From positions 1,488,001 to 1,552,000 of the forward strand of contig JBMNHO010000002.1 of the NCBI GenBank assembly GCA_050950425.1: a DNA stretch of 64,000 nt, read 5' to 3'. The stretch's first letter is position 1, and every line of letters begins with the position of its first letter. The position numbers and the translations under genes are program-made. This DNA is from RGIG529 sp050950425. Lineage in GTDB: Bacteria > Bacillota > Clostridia > Oscillospirales > Oscillospiraceae. The notes beneath the pieces were generated by a model that saw nothing but the letters and a program-made list of their open reading frames with translations, made no database searches and was not told the DNA's origin. Positions 53,829 to 61,624 of this stretch are shown here, one piece after another.

Positions 53829-54263
53829 ATGATAGCGATTGGGTGCGACCACGGAGGATTTGCTTTAAAGCAGGAGATGATTTCTTATTTGCAGAAAAAC
53901 GGATATGAATATCAGGATTTCGGCACGTACGACACAGAAAGCTGCGACTATCCCGTATATGGAGAAAAGGTGGCGAGGGCCGTTGCGTCCGGCGCCTGTG
54001 AAAAGGGACTTTTGTTCTGCGGGACAGGAGTGGGCATTTCCCTGGCTGCCAACCGGGTGAAGGGGATTCGCGCCGTGGTTTGTTCCGAGCCATATTCCGC
54101 GGAAATGTCCCGACGGCACAACAACGCAAACGTGCTTTGCCTCGGGGGGCGCGTGGTTGGCCCGGGGCTTGCGGAACAGGTCGTGGACATTTGGCTCCGC
54201 ACGGAGTTTGAAGGCGGACGCCACGACAGAAGGATCCACTTGCTGGAATCGATTGCACCATAA
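53829..54263 (+). CDS. rpiB: Ribose-5-phosphate isomerase B
   Basis: Interconverts ribose-5-phosphate and ribulose-5-phosphate; LacA/B and allose-type isomerases are related. The 144-residue protein has IGCDHGGFALK, YPVYGEKVARAV, LLFCGTGVGIS (with the catalytic Cys) and RRHNNANVLCLGGR. The ATG at 53829 follows AGGAGGGG; a GTG at 53811 in the same frame is less likely. Confidence 0.93.
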   Translation: MIAIGCDHGGFALKQEMISYLQKNGYEYQDFGTYDTESCDYPVYGEKVARAVASGACEKGLLFCGTGVGISLAANRVKGIRAVVCSEPYSAEMSRRHNNANVLCLGGRVVGPGLAEQVVDIWLRTEFEGGRHDRRIHLLESIAP

Positions 54264-54308
54264 AGGGTAAAAACCAGGACAATTGCCAAAGGGTCAGTTC
54301 AATTTTAC

Positions 54309-54337
54309 TTGACAATTCATGGCATGGCTGATACTAT
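54309..54337 (+). promoter_or_regulatory. rplU-prp-rpmA promoter
   Basis: -35 TTGACA (54309-54314), 17-bp spacer, -10 TACTAT (54332-54337). Confidence 0.85.
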
Positions 54338-54343
54338 AGAAAG

Positions 54344-54422
54344 GCCGCATTGAATGGGTTCCAAGCAGAAGAAATTCTCACCCCCGAGAGCGAGACTCGT
54401 ATGAAGAGAGGTGCAAAATAGG
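54344..54422 (+). ncRNA. L21 leader
   Basis: The transcribed leader of about 79 nt before rplU holds the conserved-looking GGCCGCAUUGAAUGGGUUCC start and an ACUCGUAUGAAGAGAGGUGC end typical of Firmicutes L21 leaders, which are proposed to bind L21 autogenously. The assignment is by position and general appearance; boundaries are approximate. Confidence 0.7.
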
Positions 54423-54734
54423 ATGCACGCAATCATTGAAACAGGCGGAAGGCAGTACAAGGTCACGGAAGGCGACGTGGTTTTCATGGAGAAAATAGAC
54501 GCAGAGGCAGGCGCAACTGTTACATTTGACAAGGTTCTGGCCGTCCTGGATGGAGACAAGCAGACGTTCGGTACGCCCGTGGTAGAGGGTGCGAAGGTCT
54601 CCGCCACCGTCATGAAAAACGGGAAAAAAAAGAAAATCATGATCTTTAAGTACACCCCCAAAAAGGGGTATCGGAAGCGTCAGGGTCATCGTCAGCCGTA
54701 CACCAAAGTGGAAATCGGCAAGATCTCCCTGTGA
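54423..54734 (+). CDS. rplU: 50S ribosomal protein L21
   Basis: The 103-residue protein starts MHAIIETGGRQYKV and ends with the RNA-binding YTPKKGYRKRQGHRQPYT block. AGAGGTG lies 9 nt before the ATG at 54423; an in-frame GTG at 54411 lies inside that site. The stop overlaps the GTG start of prp (GTGA), so the two are translationally coupled. Confidence 0.97.
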   Translation: MHAIIETGGRQYKVTEGDVVFMEKIDAEAGATVTFDKVLAVLDGDKQTFGTPVVEGAKVSATVMKNGKKKKIMIFKYTPKKGYRKRQGHRQPYTKVEIGKISL

Positions 54735-55060
54735 TCACCGTATCATTTCGCCTGGACGGCCCGCGTATTTCCGGTTTCCTTTGCGAGGGACACAGCGGGC
54801 TTGCTCCGGAGGGAGAGGATATCGTTTGCGCTGCGGTCAGCAGCGCTGTGCGTATGGCGGAATGTGCCGTCAATGACGTGGTGGGGGCCGAGGCTCGCAT
54901 TTTCATTGACAAGGCGTCCCCGTCCGTGTCCCTTCAGCTACCAGAGGGACTGGAGGAAGAAACGGAGGCCGTGTGTCAAGCGGTTTTAACGGCGATGATG
55001 ATTTCCCTTTCCCGGATCAGCGAGGAATACCCAGAAAACATTACTGTCTTGGAGGTGTAA
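54731..55060 (+). CDS. prp: Ribosomal-processing cysteine protease Prp
   Basis: Cleaves the N-terminal extension of L27 in Firmicutes. The 109-residue product has the catalytic pair His21 (CEGHSG) and Cys33 (DIVCAAVSS), in the order known for Prp. The start is GTG overlapping the rplU stop. The substrate L27, with the cleavable extension, is encoded 3 bp downstream, which strongly supports the assignment. Confidence 0.94.
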   Translation: MITVSFRLDGPRISGFLCEGHSGLAPEGEDIVCAAVSSAVRMAECAVNDVVGAEARIFIDKASPSVSLQLPEGLEEETEAVCQAVLTAMMISLSRISEEYPENITVLEV

Positions 55061-55063
55061 GAC

Positions 55064-55348
55064 ATGTTGCAGATTGGTCTTCAATTTTTTGCCCACAAAA
55101 AAGGAGTGGGCTCCACCCGGAACGGCCGTGACTCTGAGTCAAAACGCTTGGGTGTCAAGCGGGCAGACGGTCAGGCTGTATTGGCCGGGAACATTTTAGT
55201 GCGTCAGCGGGGAACCAAAATTCATCCTGGTGCCAATGTTGGCCGCGGCAGAGATGACACGCTGTTTGCGCTGAAAGCCGGATGTGTTCGCTTTGAACGC
55301 TTGGGAAAAGACCGGAAACAAGTTTCCGTCTATGAAATTGCCCAGTAA
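55064..55348 (+). CDS. rpmA: 50S ribosomal protein L27 with Prp-cleaved N-terminus
   Basis: The 94-residue protein starts MLQIGLQFF-AHKKGVGS. The first nine residues are the conserved Firmicutes extension removed by Prp between Phe9 and Ala10, giving the mature end that reaches toward the peptidyl-transferase centre. The following block GSTRNGRDSESKRLGVK is typical L27. It is followed by a long structured element before obgE. Confidence 0.97.
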   Translation: MLQIGLQFFAHKKGVGSTRNGRDSESKRLGVKRADGQAVLAGNILVRQRGTKIHPGANVGRGRDDTLFALKAGCVRFERLGKDRKQVSVYEIAQ

Positions 55349-55361
55349 GAACAAAAGGTTT

Positions 55362-55466
55362 GCGAGGAGCCAAAACAAAAGACGGCGAAAATGCTTGCCT
55401 GCCGCGAAACGCTGCGGCGGGCCAACATGCGCTGAATTTTGGGATGGCTCCTCGCTTTCTCTTTTT
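55362..55466 (+). terminator. Structured terminator-like RNA element between rpmA and obgE
   Basis: An 11-bp stem GCGAGGAGCCA (55362-55372) with TGGCTCCTCGC (55445-55455), closing about 72 nt that hold an inner stem GCCTGCCGC/GCGGCGGGC, then TTTCTCTTTTT. It is much longer than a simple hairpin terminator and may be a partial terminator or a regulatory RNA. Confidence 0.7.
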
Positions 55467-55490
55467 GAGTAAAAGAAAGGAAGGAACGCA

Positions 55491-56768
55491 ATGCCTGCAT
55501 TTATTGATACCGCAAGAATCACGGTCATAGCCGGAAAAGGCGGAAACGGCGTGGTTTCGTTTCACCGGGAAAAATATGTGGCCGCGGGCGGCCCGGACGG
55601 CGGGGACGGCGGCCGGGGAGGAGACATTGTTTTACAAGTGGACGACCATCTGTCCACGTTGATGGACTTTCGCTATAAGCGCAAATATACGGCAGGAAAC
55701 GGAATGGACGGCTCCAGCGCCCGCAAAACAGGAAAAGACGGCACATCTCTCGTCATCCGTGTGCCGCGCGGAACTTTAGTGCGGGACGAAGGGACGGGGG
55801 AGATCATTCGTGACATGTCGGACGACGCGCCTTATGTTTTGGCCAGGGGGGGCAACGGCGGCTGGGGCAACCAGCACTTCGCAACCCCCACCCGGCAGGC
55901 CCCCCGGTTTGCAAAAGGCGGGCTGATGGGCCAAAAGAGGGAGGTTCGTCTGGAGCTGAAGCTATTGGCGGATGTAGGGCTGATCGGATTTCCCAACGTT
56001 GGGAAATCCACGCTGCTTTCCACGGTGTCCCGGGCCACGCCCAAAATCGCCAACTATCACTTTACCACGCTGTTCCCCAATTTAGGCGTGGTCTACGTGA
56101 CGGAAGGCGTGTCGTTTGTGATGGCGGATATTCCCGGGTTGATTGAAGGCGCCGCGGAAGGCGCCGGGCTGGGGCACGACTTTCTCCGCCATGTAGATCG
56201 CTGCCGGCTTCTGGTGCATGTGGTGGATATTTCAGGCAGTGAAGGAAGAGATCCCATTGAAGATTTTGAAGCCATCAATGAAGAGCTAAAGCAGTACAAT
56301 GAGGAGCTTGCCTCTCGTCCGCAAATCGTGGTAGGGAACAAAAGCGATATTTTAGAAGATGAAACGCTTTTGAATGCATTTCAGGCATATGTGGAGGGAA
56401 AAGACTACCGGTTCTTCTCCATCTCTGCCGCTGCTCACACAGGGACCGATGCGCTGGTCAAAGCCATCGCGGGGGACCTTGCAAAGCTTCCGCCGGTTCG
56501 CGTTTATGAGCCGGAGTATGTGCAGCGTGAGCCGGACATCGGCACAGTGGACGATCTGCAGATCAGAGAAGAGGACGGCACGTGGATCATCGAAGGGGCT
56601 TGGCTGGAGCGGCTGATGTCCAACATTAATTTCAGCGATTTTGAATCCCGCACGTATTTTGACAAGCAGCTGCGCACCGCGGGCCTGTTTGACCGCTTGG
56701 AGGCGCTTGGCATTGAAGACGGAGACATTGTAAACCTTTATAATCTGGAATTTGAGTACCAAAGGTAA
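55491..56768 (+). CDS. obgE: GTPase Obg/CgtA
   Basis: Essential GTPase in 50S assembly and stress response. The 425-residue product has the glycine-rich Obg fold (AGKGGNGVVSFHREK, GGPDGGDGGRGGDI), the G domain with GFPNVGKST (about 166-174) and DIPGLIEGA, NKSD, and the C-terminal OCT domain (about 350-425), which is present in Gram-positive Obg. GAAAGGAAGG precedes the ATG. The order rplU-prp-rpmA-obg is conserved in Firmicutes. Confidence 0.97.
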   Translation: MPAFIDTARITVIAGKGGNGVVSFHREKYVAAGGPDGGDGGRGGDIVLQVDDHLSTLMDFRYKRKYTAGNGMDGSSARKTGKDGTSLVIRVPRGTLVRDEGTGEIIRDMSDDAPYVLARGGNGGWGNQHFATPTRQAPRFAKGGLMGQKREVRLELKLLADVGLIGFPNVGKSTLLSTVSRATPKIANYHFTTLFPNLGVVYVTEGVSFVMADIPGLIEGAAEGAGLGHDFLRHVDRCRLLVHVVDISGSEGRDPIEDFEAINEELKQYNEELASRPQIVVGNKSDILEDETLLNAFQAYVEGKDYRFFSISAAAHTGTDALVKAIAGDLAKLPPVRVYEPEYVQREPDIGTVDDLQIREEDGTWIIEGAWLERLMSNINFSDFESRTYFDKQLRTAGLFDRLEALGIEDGDIVNLYNLEFEYQR

Positions 56769-56842
56769 AAAACGAAGTCTGTTTTACGTGTTTTTGGCGT
56801 GAACCGGCCTGCGTGAAAAGCAAATGGAACATTGATTCGGGA

Positions 56843-56875
56843 GAGAGCGGGCAAAAAATGGCCCGCTCTCTTTTT
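56843..56875 (+). terminator. obgE terminator
   Basis: Perfect 10-bp stem GAGAGCGGGC/GCCCGCTCTC, 8-nt loop, then TTTTT. Confidence 0.94.
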
Positions 56876-57023
56876 CATGGTTCTATGTGGGAAGGGATGG
56901 ATACTTCAATTTTTTGATGCAAAAGGATGTGCCGGTCGTTCTCCGGTTTGTTCGGGAAAAAGGATGGCGTTGGTCTTATTTACCAAAAATGAAAAAGAAG
57001 GCATAGAATTCCCATGTGAACAA

Positions 57024-57052
57024 TTGACGAAACGGGCGAAATGAGATAAAAT
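57024..57052 (+). promoter_or_regulatory. Pilin gene promoter
   Basis: -35 TTGACG (57024-57029), 17-bp spacer, -10 TAAAAT (57047-57052), 56 bp before the ATG. Confidence 0.75.
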
Positions 57053-57107
57053 AAATCTAATATCAATAGACAGATGTAAATGGGCTAGGGCTGAAATTGG
57101 AGAGAAT

Positions 57108-57902
57108 ATGAAAAGAGATAAAAAAGGATTCACTTTGGTTGAACTGATTATTGTTTTGGCGATTTTGGCCGTTCTCGCCGGTATTTTAGTGCCTTCTCTG
57201 GTGGGTTGGATTGATACGGCCAAAAGAAAAGTATGTGAGATCAACCGCACGCAAATTCTGCGGTGCTATCGTGCTGTTCAAGCAATGGAATATGGCAAGG
57301 ACACGGAGGTTAAGCTTTCCGATGTCTTGGCAGGGGAATACGCTTTTTGCGCCGAAGACATCGCGGGGCTCACCTGTCCCGCGGGAGGGACATTGACGGC
57401 TGACGATGCGTCCGAGACGATCATATGCGATGTTCATGGCGCCATGACGGAAACGGGGGGCAGTGGTGATCCAAGCGACAACCCAAATGTCGACCCCAGT
57501 GGCAGTCCCGGTGGTGATCCGGGCAATACCAAGGACTATTTTTATCTGACAGGTGACCAAAACTACCGGGTGGAGACATGGGGGGACCTGGAAACGTTTA
57601 ACCCGGAACACGATGGCGAGCCGGGGACAAACATCCCCGATGGAGCAGTGTTTTATTACAGGGGGGACTACTACCTGTTTCGTAACAACCAATATTTAAC
57701 GAAAAGTACCGATCTTCCAACCTTTGTTGCAAACTACGGTGTAAAGGTCAACAATACGACCTTTACCACGCCGAGTCCAGCAACGCAAAAGGGAGACCTA
57801 AAGCTGAAGGACGGGAAAGCATACATATTCTTCCCCTATAGCCGGTATACAAACGACCATCTGAATGAAAGCTGGTGGTACGAAATTTCCGTCACTCCCT
57901 GA
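57108..57902 (+). CDS. Orphan type IV pilin / pseudopilin-like protein
   Basis: Predicted 264 residues. The prepilin site is KRDKKG-FTLVEL, to be cleaved after Gly7, with Glu12 at mature +5, then a hydrophobic helix to about residue 35. Next comes a small domain with Cys43/Cys53 and Cys81/Cys90 and a CPAGGTLT...IICDVHG motif common in clostridial pseudopilins, a Gly/Pro/Asp linker (117-140) and a Tyr/Asn-rich C-terminal domain (142-264). No assembly ATPase, peptidase or other pilin is nearby, so assembly would rely on genes elsewhere. GGAGAGAAT precedes the ATG. Confidence 0.88.
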   Translation: MKRDKKGFTLVELIIVLAILAVLAGILVPSLVGWIDTAKRKVCEINRTQILRCYRAVQAMEYGKDTEVKLSDVLAGEYAFCAEDIAGLTCPAGGTLTADDASETIICDVHGAMTETGGSGDPSDNPNVDPSGSPGGDPGNTKDYFYLTGDQNYRVETWGDLETFNPEHDGEPGTNIPDGAVFYYRGDYYLFRNNQYLTKSTDLPTFVANYGVKVNNTTFTTPSPATQKGDLKLKDGKAYIFFPYSRYTNDHLNESWWYEISVTP

Positions 57903-58032
57903 CGGACCAACAAGCGGAAAACAGTAAACGCCACCCCCTTTTTGCAGCAAAGATCAGCGGGGATAACCCGGTATTGGCTGCAGGCATCCATGCGTGATAT
58001 GGACGAAAATCAATGAAAAGGAGCATATTAGT

Positions 58033-58575
58033 ATGAAGCATTGTGTGGAATGTGGCACAAAACTGGAAGCAAAAGAACTGGAAGGCGAGGGATGGGTTCC
58101 TTTTTGTTCCACATGCGATGCGTTTCGTTTTCCCATTTTTAACGTTGCGGTGAGTGCAGAGATTTTAAACCCACAAAAAGACAAGATTTTATTGATTCAG
58201 CAATATGGAAAGAAGCGGTATATACTGGTAGCCGGCTTTGTCAACAAGGGGGAATCGGCGGAGCATGCACTTGTGCGGGAAGTGAAAGAAGAGATGGGGC
58301 TGGATGTAGGGGAATACAGATTTTTGAAAAGCGCTTATTTCCCCAAGTCAAACACATTGATTTTCAACTTTGTCTGTGTTGCTACATCGGAGGATCTGGG
58401 CGGCATGACGAAAGAAGTGGATATGTCAGAATGGTTTTCCTTCGCAGAGGCCAAAAAGCGTATTTCAGAAGGTAATTTGGAAGAAGGGACTTTGGCAGAA
58501 AAGCTGGTGAACTTGTTTCTGGACACCTATTCGCCGGAGGATCACTTTTGCTCTTACACCGGCGTTGAATTTTAA
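58033..58575 (+). CDS. Nudix hydrolase with zinc ribbon (NudC-like)
   Basis: Predicted 180 residues. An N-terminal C4 zinc ribbon (CVECGTKL ... FCSTCDAF) precedes a Nudix domain with the box GFVNKGESAEHALVREVKEE and the next residues MGLDV. The layout resembles NAD diphosphatase (NudC), but the protein is shorter and the substrate is unproven. AAAAGGAG precedes the ATG at 58033. After its TAA the same frame stays open for about 70 codons and contains the kinase fragment. Confidence 0.86.
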   Translation: MKHCVECGTKLEAKELEGEGWVPFCSTCDAFRFPIFNVAVSAEILNPQKDKILLIQQYGKKRYILVAGFVNKGESAEHALVREVKEEMGLDVGEYRFLKSAYFPKSNTLIFNFVCVATSEDLGGMTKEVDMSEWFSFAEAKKRISEGNLEEGTLAEKLVNLFLDTYSPEDHFCSYTGVEF

Positions 58576-58632
58576 GCGACAGCCCTCTGCGGCAAAACGG
58601 GAGAAACGCTGCGGCAGGGAAAAGCTGCATAC

Positions 58633-58710
58633 GTTTCCCTGCTTTTGGCACCCATTGTAACCTCTGCAAACAATCCAAAATCTGAACGGTGCCTTGGTGT
58701 TTTAAACCAA
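58633..58710. repeat. Inverted repeat, left copy
   Basis: 78 bp, inverted relative to 59519-59596, with six mismatches counted by eye. The two copies are separated by 808 bp that include the kinase ATPase region. Confidence 0.9.
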
Positions 58711-58741
58711 ATCAGCTCCGTTTTGAGAAAGAAAACAACAG

Positions 58742-58779
58742 AAAAGGCCGGCATCGATTACACGGTGCCGACCTTTTTT
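58742..58779. terminator. Terminator between the fragment and the kinase gene
   Basis: Stem AAAAGGCCGGCA/TGCCGACCTTTT with one C-A mismatch and T6 on the plus strand. The minus strand also ends in CCTTTT, so it can serve the kinase gene, whose stop is at 58865. Confidence 0.82.
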
Positions 58780-58864
58780 AATTGCGTTTAGACCCTTTTA
58801 TCATGCAATATTGGCCTTTTTCAATCATAAAGTACATTGTGGCGCGTTTCAACAAACCAAAGGT

Positions 58865-59974
58865 TTATTCCAAGTCCGAGGGCAGGAACGAGGAAGGCGG
58901 AAGCGCGTCTGACAGCTCTACAAGTGCGATGGACAAGTCGCTTTCCAAAGCCACAGTAGGCGTGTGCAATGTGTCAGACGGTTTTTCCAGCGGCAAAGTA
59001 ATCGTGACCCGGGTGCCTTTTCCTTCTTTGCTGGTGAGCGCAACGGTTCCGTTGCTGAGTCTTGCAACGTGGCGGACAAAGGAAAGCCCCAAACCCACAC
59101 CGGAAGAAATATCTGTAAAGGCGCCCTTTTCTTCGAATCGATGAAAAATTGTACTAAGCATATGATCGGGAATCCCGATTCCAGTGTCGCTGACGGTGAG
59201 GTACAAGCGCTGCGCGGCCACTTTCATCTGCAACTTGATTTCCCCACCTGCCGCTGTGAATTTCATGGCATTTGAAATGAGATGGTACAGCATGCGCTCC
59301 AGATGGATGGCTTTGCCATGCACGGTCAGCGGCCCTTCTCCGCCCTCAAAAGAAAACTGAAGCTGGAGCTGCTTGGCTAAGGGGCCGGCCTGCGCGGCAA
59401 CCTTGTAGCACACCTCGGTGATGTCGCACTGTTCAAAAGAATCGGAAGGAGACACGAGATCAAAGGATTTTTCAAACATGGAAAGCATGTGCATAATACG
59501 GATCAAGCGATAACAGTTTTGGTTTAAAATGCTAAGGTACCGTTCAGATTTTGGATTGTTTGCAGAGGTTACAATGGGAGCCAAAAGCTGGGAAACATAC
59601 ATAAGCGGAGCGGTAATATCTTGAATTTTATTGGCCAGGGAAAGAAGCAGCTGGGGCGAAATGGACTGTTCTGATTTTGGCTGCAGGAAAAAAACAGCCA
59701 CCTCGTCAAGTGTATGGATTGTTACTCCATACAACGATTCAAGCAAAAAAAGATCTGCGCTACCTTGCCCTTCTTCAGAAACGATGGGAAAAAGGGAGGA
59801 AAGAGGCGCCGGTAATTTCTGTTTCAACGAAAGAGGTTGATCCAGTTCTGAAAAAAGCTGCTGGGCGGGCACATTGTAATATTGAACATGCTGATCGAGA
59901 TCAGACAGGATGACAGGCGTTGGAAACGTGTCAAACAATTGTGCCCATGAAGAAGGAATCATAGGAGACAGCAT
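58865..59974 (-). CDS. Histidine-kinase-like sensor protein lacking the phosphoacceptor histidine
   Basis: Predicted 369 residues, no membrane segment. The N-terminal part (about 10-100) looks PAS-like (FPTPVILSDLDQHVQYYNVPA). The DHp-like helix reads LANKIQDITAPLMYV where HisKA kinases have NxSHELRTPL, so the histidine is Gln118. The HATPase domain is intact: N-box LISNAMKF (Asn235), DTGIGI (263-268), GVGLGLSF (292-299). It may bind ATP without autophosphorylating, or phosphorylate another site. AAGGAG lies 9 nt before the ATG. No response regulator is adjacent. Confidence 0.85.
   Translation of the reverse strand: MLSPMIPSSWAQLFDTFPTPVILSDLDQHVQYYNVPAQQLFSELDQPLSLKQKLPAPLSSLFPIVSEEGQGSADLFLLESLYGVTIHTLDEVAVFFLQPKSEQSISPQLLLSLANKIQDITAPLMYVSQLLAPIVTSANNPKSERYLSILNQNCYRLIRIMHMLSMFEKSFDLVSPSDSFEQCDITEVCYKVAAQAGPLAKQLQLQFSFEGGEGPLTVHGKAIHLERMLYHLISNAMKFTAAGGEIKLQMKVAAQRLYLTVSDTGIGIPDHMLSTIFHRFEEKGAFTDISSGVGLGLSFVRHVARLSNGTVALTSKEGKGTRVTITLPLEKPSDTLHTPTVALESDLSIALVELSDALPPSSFLPSDLE
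59519..59596. repeat. Inverted repeat, right copy, inside the kinase gene
   Basis: Encodes kinase residues 127-152 on the minus strand and pairs with 58633-58710. Confidence 0.9.
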
Positions 59975-60023
59975 GTATAGATACTCCTTATAGAAGAAAT
60001 AGAGCGGGTCTATTGGGTATATG

Positions 60024-60045
60024 TTGAATATACTTATTCAATAAG
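60024..60045. promoter_or_regulatory. Overlapping palindromes upstream of the kinase gene
   Basis: TTGAATA-TACT-TATTCAA (60024-60041) and CTTATTCAATAAG (60033-60045) overlap, 50-70 bp before the kinase ATG. This is a plausible operator; a -10/-35 pair is not clear. Confidence 0.5.
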
Positions 60046-60101
60046 CATATCAGAATTTTGTAAGAAATGCAAGAAATAGTGGGATATAAGTCGCAGAATG
60101 C

Positions 60102-60935
60102 CTAGAAGATCCGCTGGAAATAAAGGTTCGTCGGGACCCCGCCGGAGCGGTTAAATCGTCCCAATAAAAAGAGAGGGCCGAGGCGATCCGGAATGGGATT
60201 CCACCGCTCTTCGCAGGTAAACGCGATACGAAACCCCAAAGAAACCAATGCATCATAAGATTCTTGGCAGTACAGGCCAAAAGGATATGCAAAGGCAACT
60301 GGACACGTGCCGGTATGGTGTTGGATTTGATTTTGTAGGCTCCCCAGATCGTTTTGAAGGACGGATCGATATGTTTCAAGAGATTCGGAGGGGTTGATCT
60401 GGCAGCCCCGCCTCTCTTCATTTTCGATATGTAAGTGGTTGGAATGACTGGCAATTTCAATCACGCCGCTCTCCTGCAGCTCTGCCACTTCCGACCAGGT
60501 CATATACGAATAATTTAAATTATGATCATTGGCCTGTGTGTAAAGATTGGTGTATTCGCCTACAATGGCAACACAGGCAGTCATTTGATACTGTTTTAGC
60601 AAAGGATATGCATATGCGTAGACGCTTTCATATCCGTCGTCGAAAGTAATCATGACGGGACGCTCCGGAAGCGGCACGTTTTGTTCTTTACACGCTAAAA
60701 ATTGCGATGGCGTGACGGTATGATACCCCTGGCTTTTGAGGTATTCCAGATCTGTTTGGAAATCGTCTGTCAAAATGGTGTACGGGTTTACTTTGTCTGG
60801 GTCTTTGGTGAGGTGATGGTACATCAAAACCAACAACTTAGGCGTTGTTGTCCCCGTATTTTTCACGAACAGTGCGAGTGCCACGCCTAAGGCCAGGACA
60901 ACGGCGAGGCCCAGGGCAATCAACTTTTTATGCAT
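60102..60935 (-). CDS. Polysaccharide deacetylase family protein (NodB homology)
   Basis: Predicted 277 residues. An N-terminal membrane anchor or signal (about 5-24) is followed by a CE4 fold: VLMYHHLT, MITFDDGYES with the catalytic Asp99 and metal-binding Asp100, IASHSNHLH (His164, His169; the HTxNLH-type variant), and CPVAFAYPFG. It would deacetylate wall or exopolysaccharide GlcNAc outside the membrane. GAAGGGAT precedes the ATG at 60935; the longer frame to 61121 is rejected. Confidence 0.88.
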   Translation of the reverse strand: MHKKLIALGLAVVLALGVALALFVKNTGTTTPKLLVLMYHHLTKDPDKVNPYTILTDDFQTDLEYLKSQGYHTVTPSQFLACKEQNVPLPERPVMITFDDGYESVYAYAYPLLKQYQMTACVAIVGEYTNLYTQANDHNLNYSYMTWSEVAELQESGVIEIASHSNHLHIENEERRGCQINPSESLETYRSVLQNDLGSLQNQIQHHTGTCPVAFAYPFGLYCQESYDALVSLGFRIAFTCEERWNPIPDRLGPLFLLGRFNRSGGVPTNLYFQRIF

Positions 60936-61624
60936 GAAATAGATCCCTTCTTTTTGGTTTCCCGGCCGTAAACAAGCGACTAGGAATAGTATATGCCAGC
61001 CAAATCGTTCAAGACGTGGAAAAGGTTGACAGAGAAGTTGGTTCTTTCCTCCCGGCTGAACAGGCACATAACTAGAGGTTTTTTGACGGGGAAAGTTTTT
61101 CGTTCCATCAAGAGAATGCACGTAAACGGAGGCAAAATAAAAGATTCATTGGAAAACCGGATGTCGTCTGGCAAGGGCAATCGACATCTTTTGCTTTGCA
61201 AATATACGGATGGATCGTTGAAAAAAAGTTCTGGTGTCGAACGATGTCGCGGCTTGTCCGGAAACAGGTGAAACATGAACCTGGCGGCACCGGGGGGCAG
61301 GATAAAATAAAAACTGAGGATCTATAAGTATATCTATTCCGGCGGCGGCCGTTTGGTGCAGGAAAAAGACAGCGTCACTTGGCGCAAGCGGGCACTTTGG
61401 CGGTATGTTCCCGACGGTTGGAGGGAAGCTTGTGGAGTACGGCGCATCTATGCCAAGGCGTCTGCGCCGGGCGCCGGCCAAAAGGCCAAAACAGCTGAAA
61501 AGAAGGATAGAGGAAAGACGGCTTTCCGGCCGCGGGCTTGGCCCGTAGCCGGAAAGTGTCTGACCAGAGGCAACAAAACAACGGAAGGCAACAAAACAAA
61601 GGGGGGTGAAAGGGCAGTTTTGGG
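60936..61624. other. 0.7-kb stretch without a recognisable gene
   Basis: No frame here resembles a known protein. The plus-strand frame 61353-61628 (91 codons) and several minus frames are low-complexity and lack ribosome binding sites. It holds a strong hairpin (CTTTCCGGC, 61522-61530, with 61548-61556, plus an inner CGGGC stem) and a 13-bp direct repeat GGCAACAAAACAA (61569-61581, 61587-61599). It may be the site of lost genes. Confidence 0.6.
61522..61556 (-). terminator. Hairpin downstream of ogt, possible terminator
   Basis: Nine-bp outer and five-bp inner GC stems. Only CTTTCC follows on the minus strand, so termination is uncertain. Confidence 0.4.

Larger units (their letters stand above)
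56769..57107 (+). other. Gap between obgE and the pilin gene
   Basis: Contains the obgE terminator (56843-56875) and the pilin promoter (57024-57052). The stretch between is moderately AT-rich with no recognisable gene. Confidence 0.75.
58576..58788 (+). pseudogene. Fragment of a histidine-kinase-like gene (paralogue remnant)
   Basis: Read on the plus strand in frame with the Nudix gene after its stop, this translates to GKAAYVSLLLAPIVTSANN and then PKSERCLGVLNQ, matching residues 127-152 of the kinase at 58865-59974, which is on the opposite strand. Nucleotides 58633-58710 are about 92% identical (72 of 78, my count) to the complement of 59519-59596. The frame has no ATG. The match stops abruptly on both sides, and the stretch ends in a terminator. 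Confidence 0.75.
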
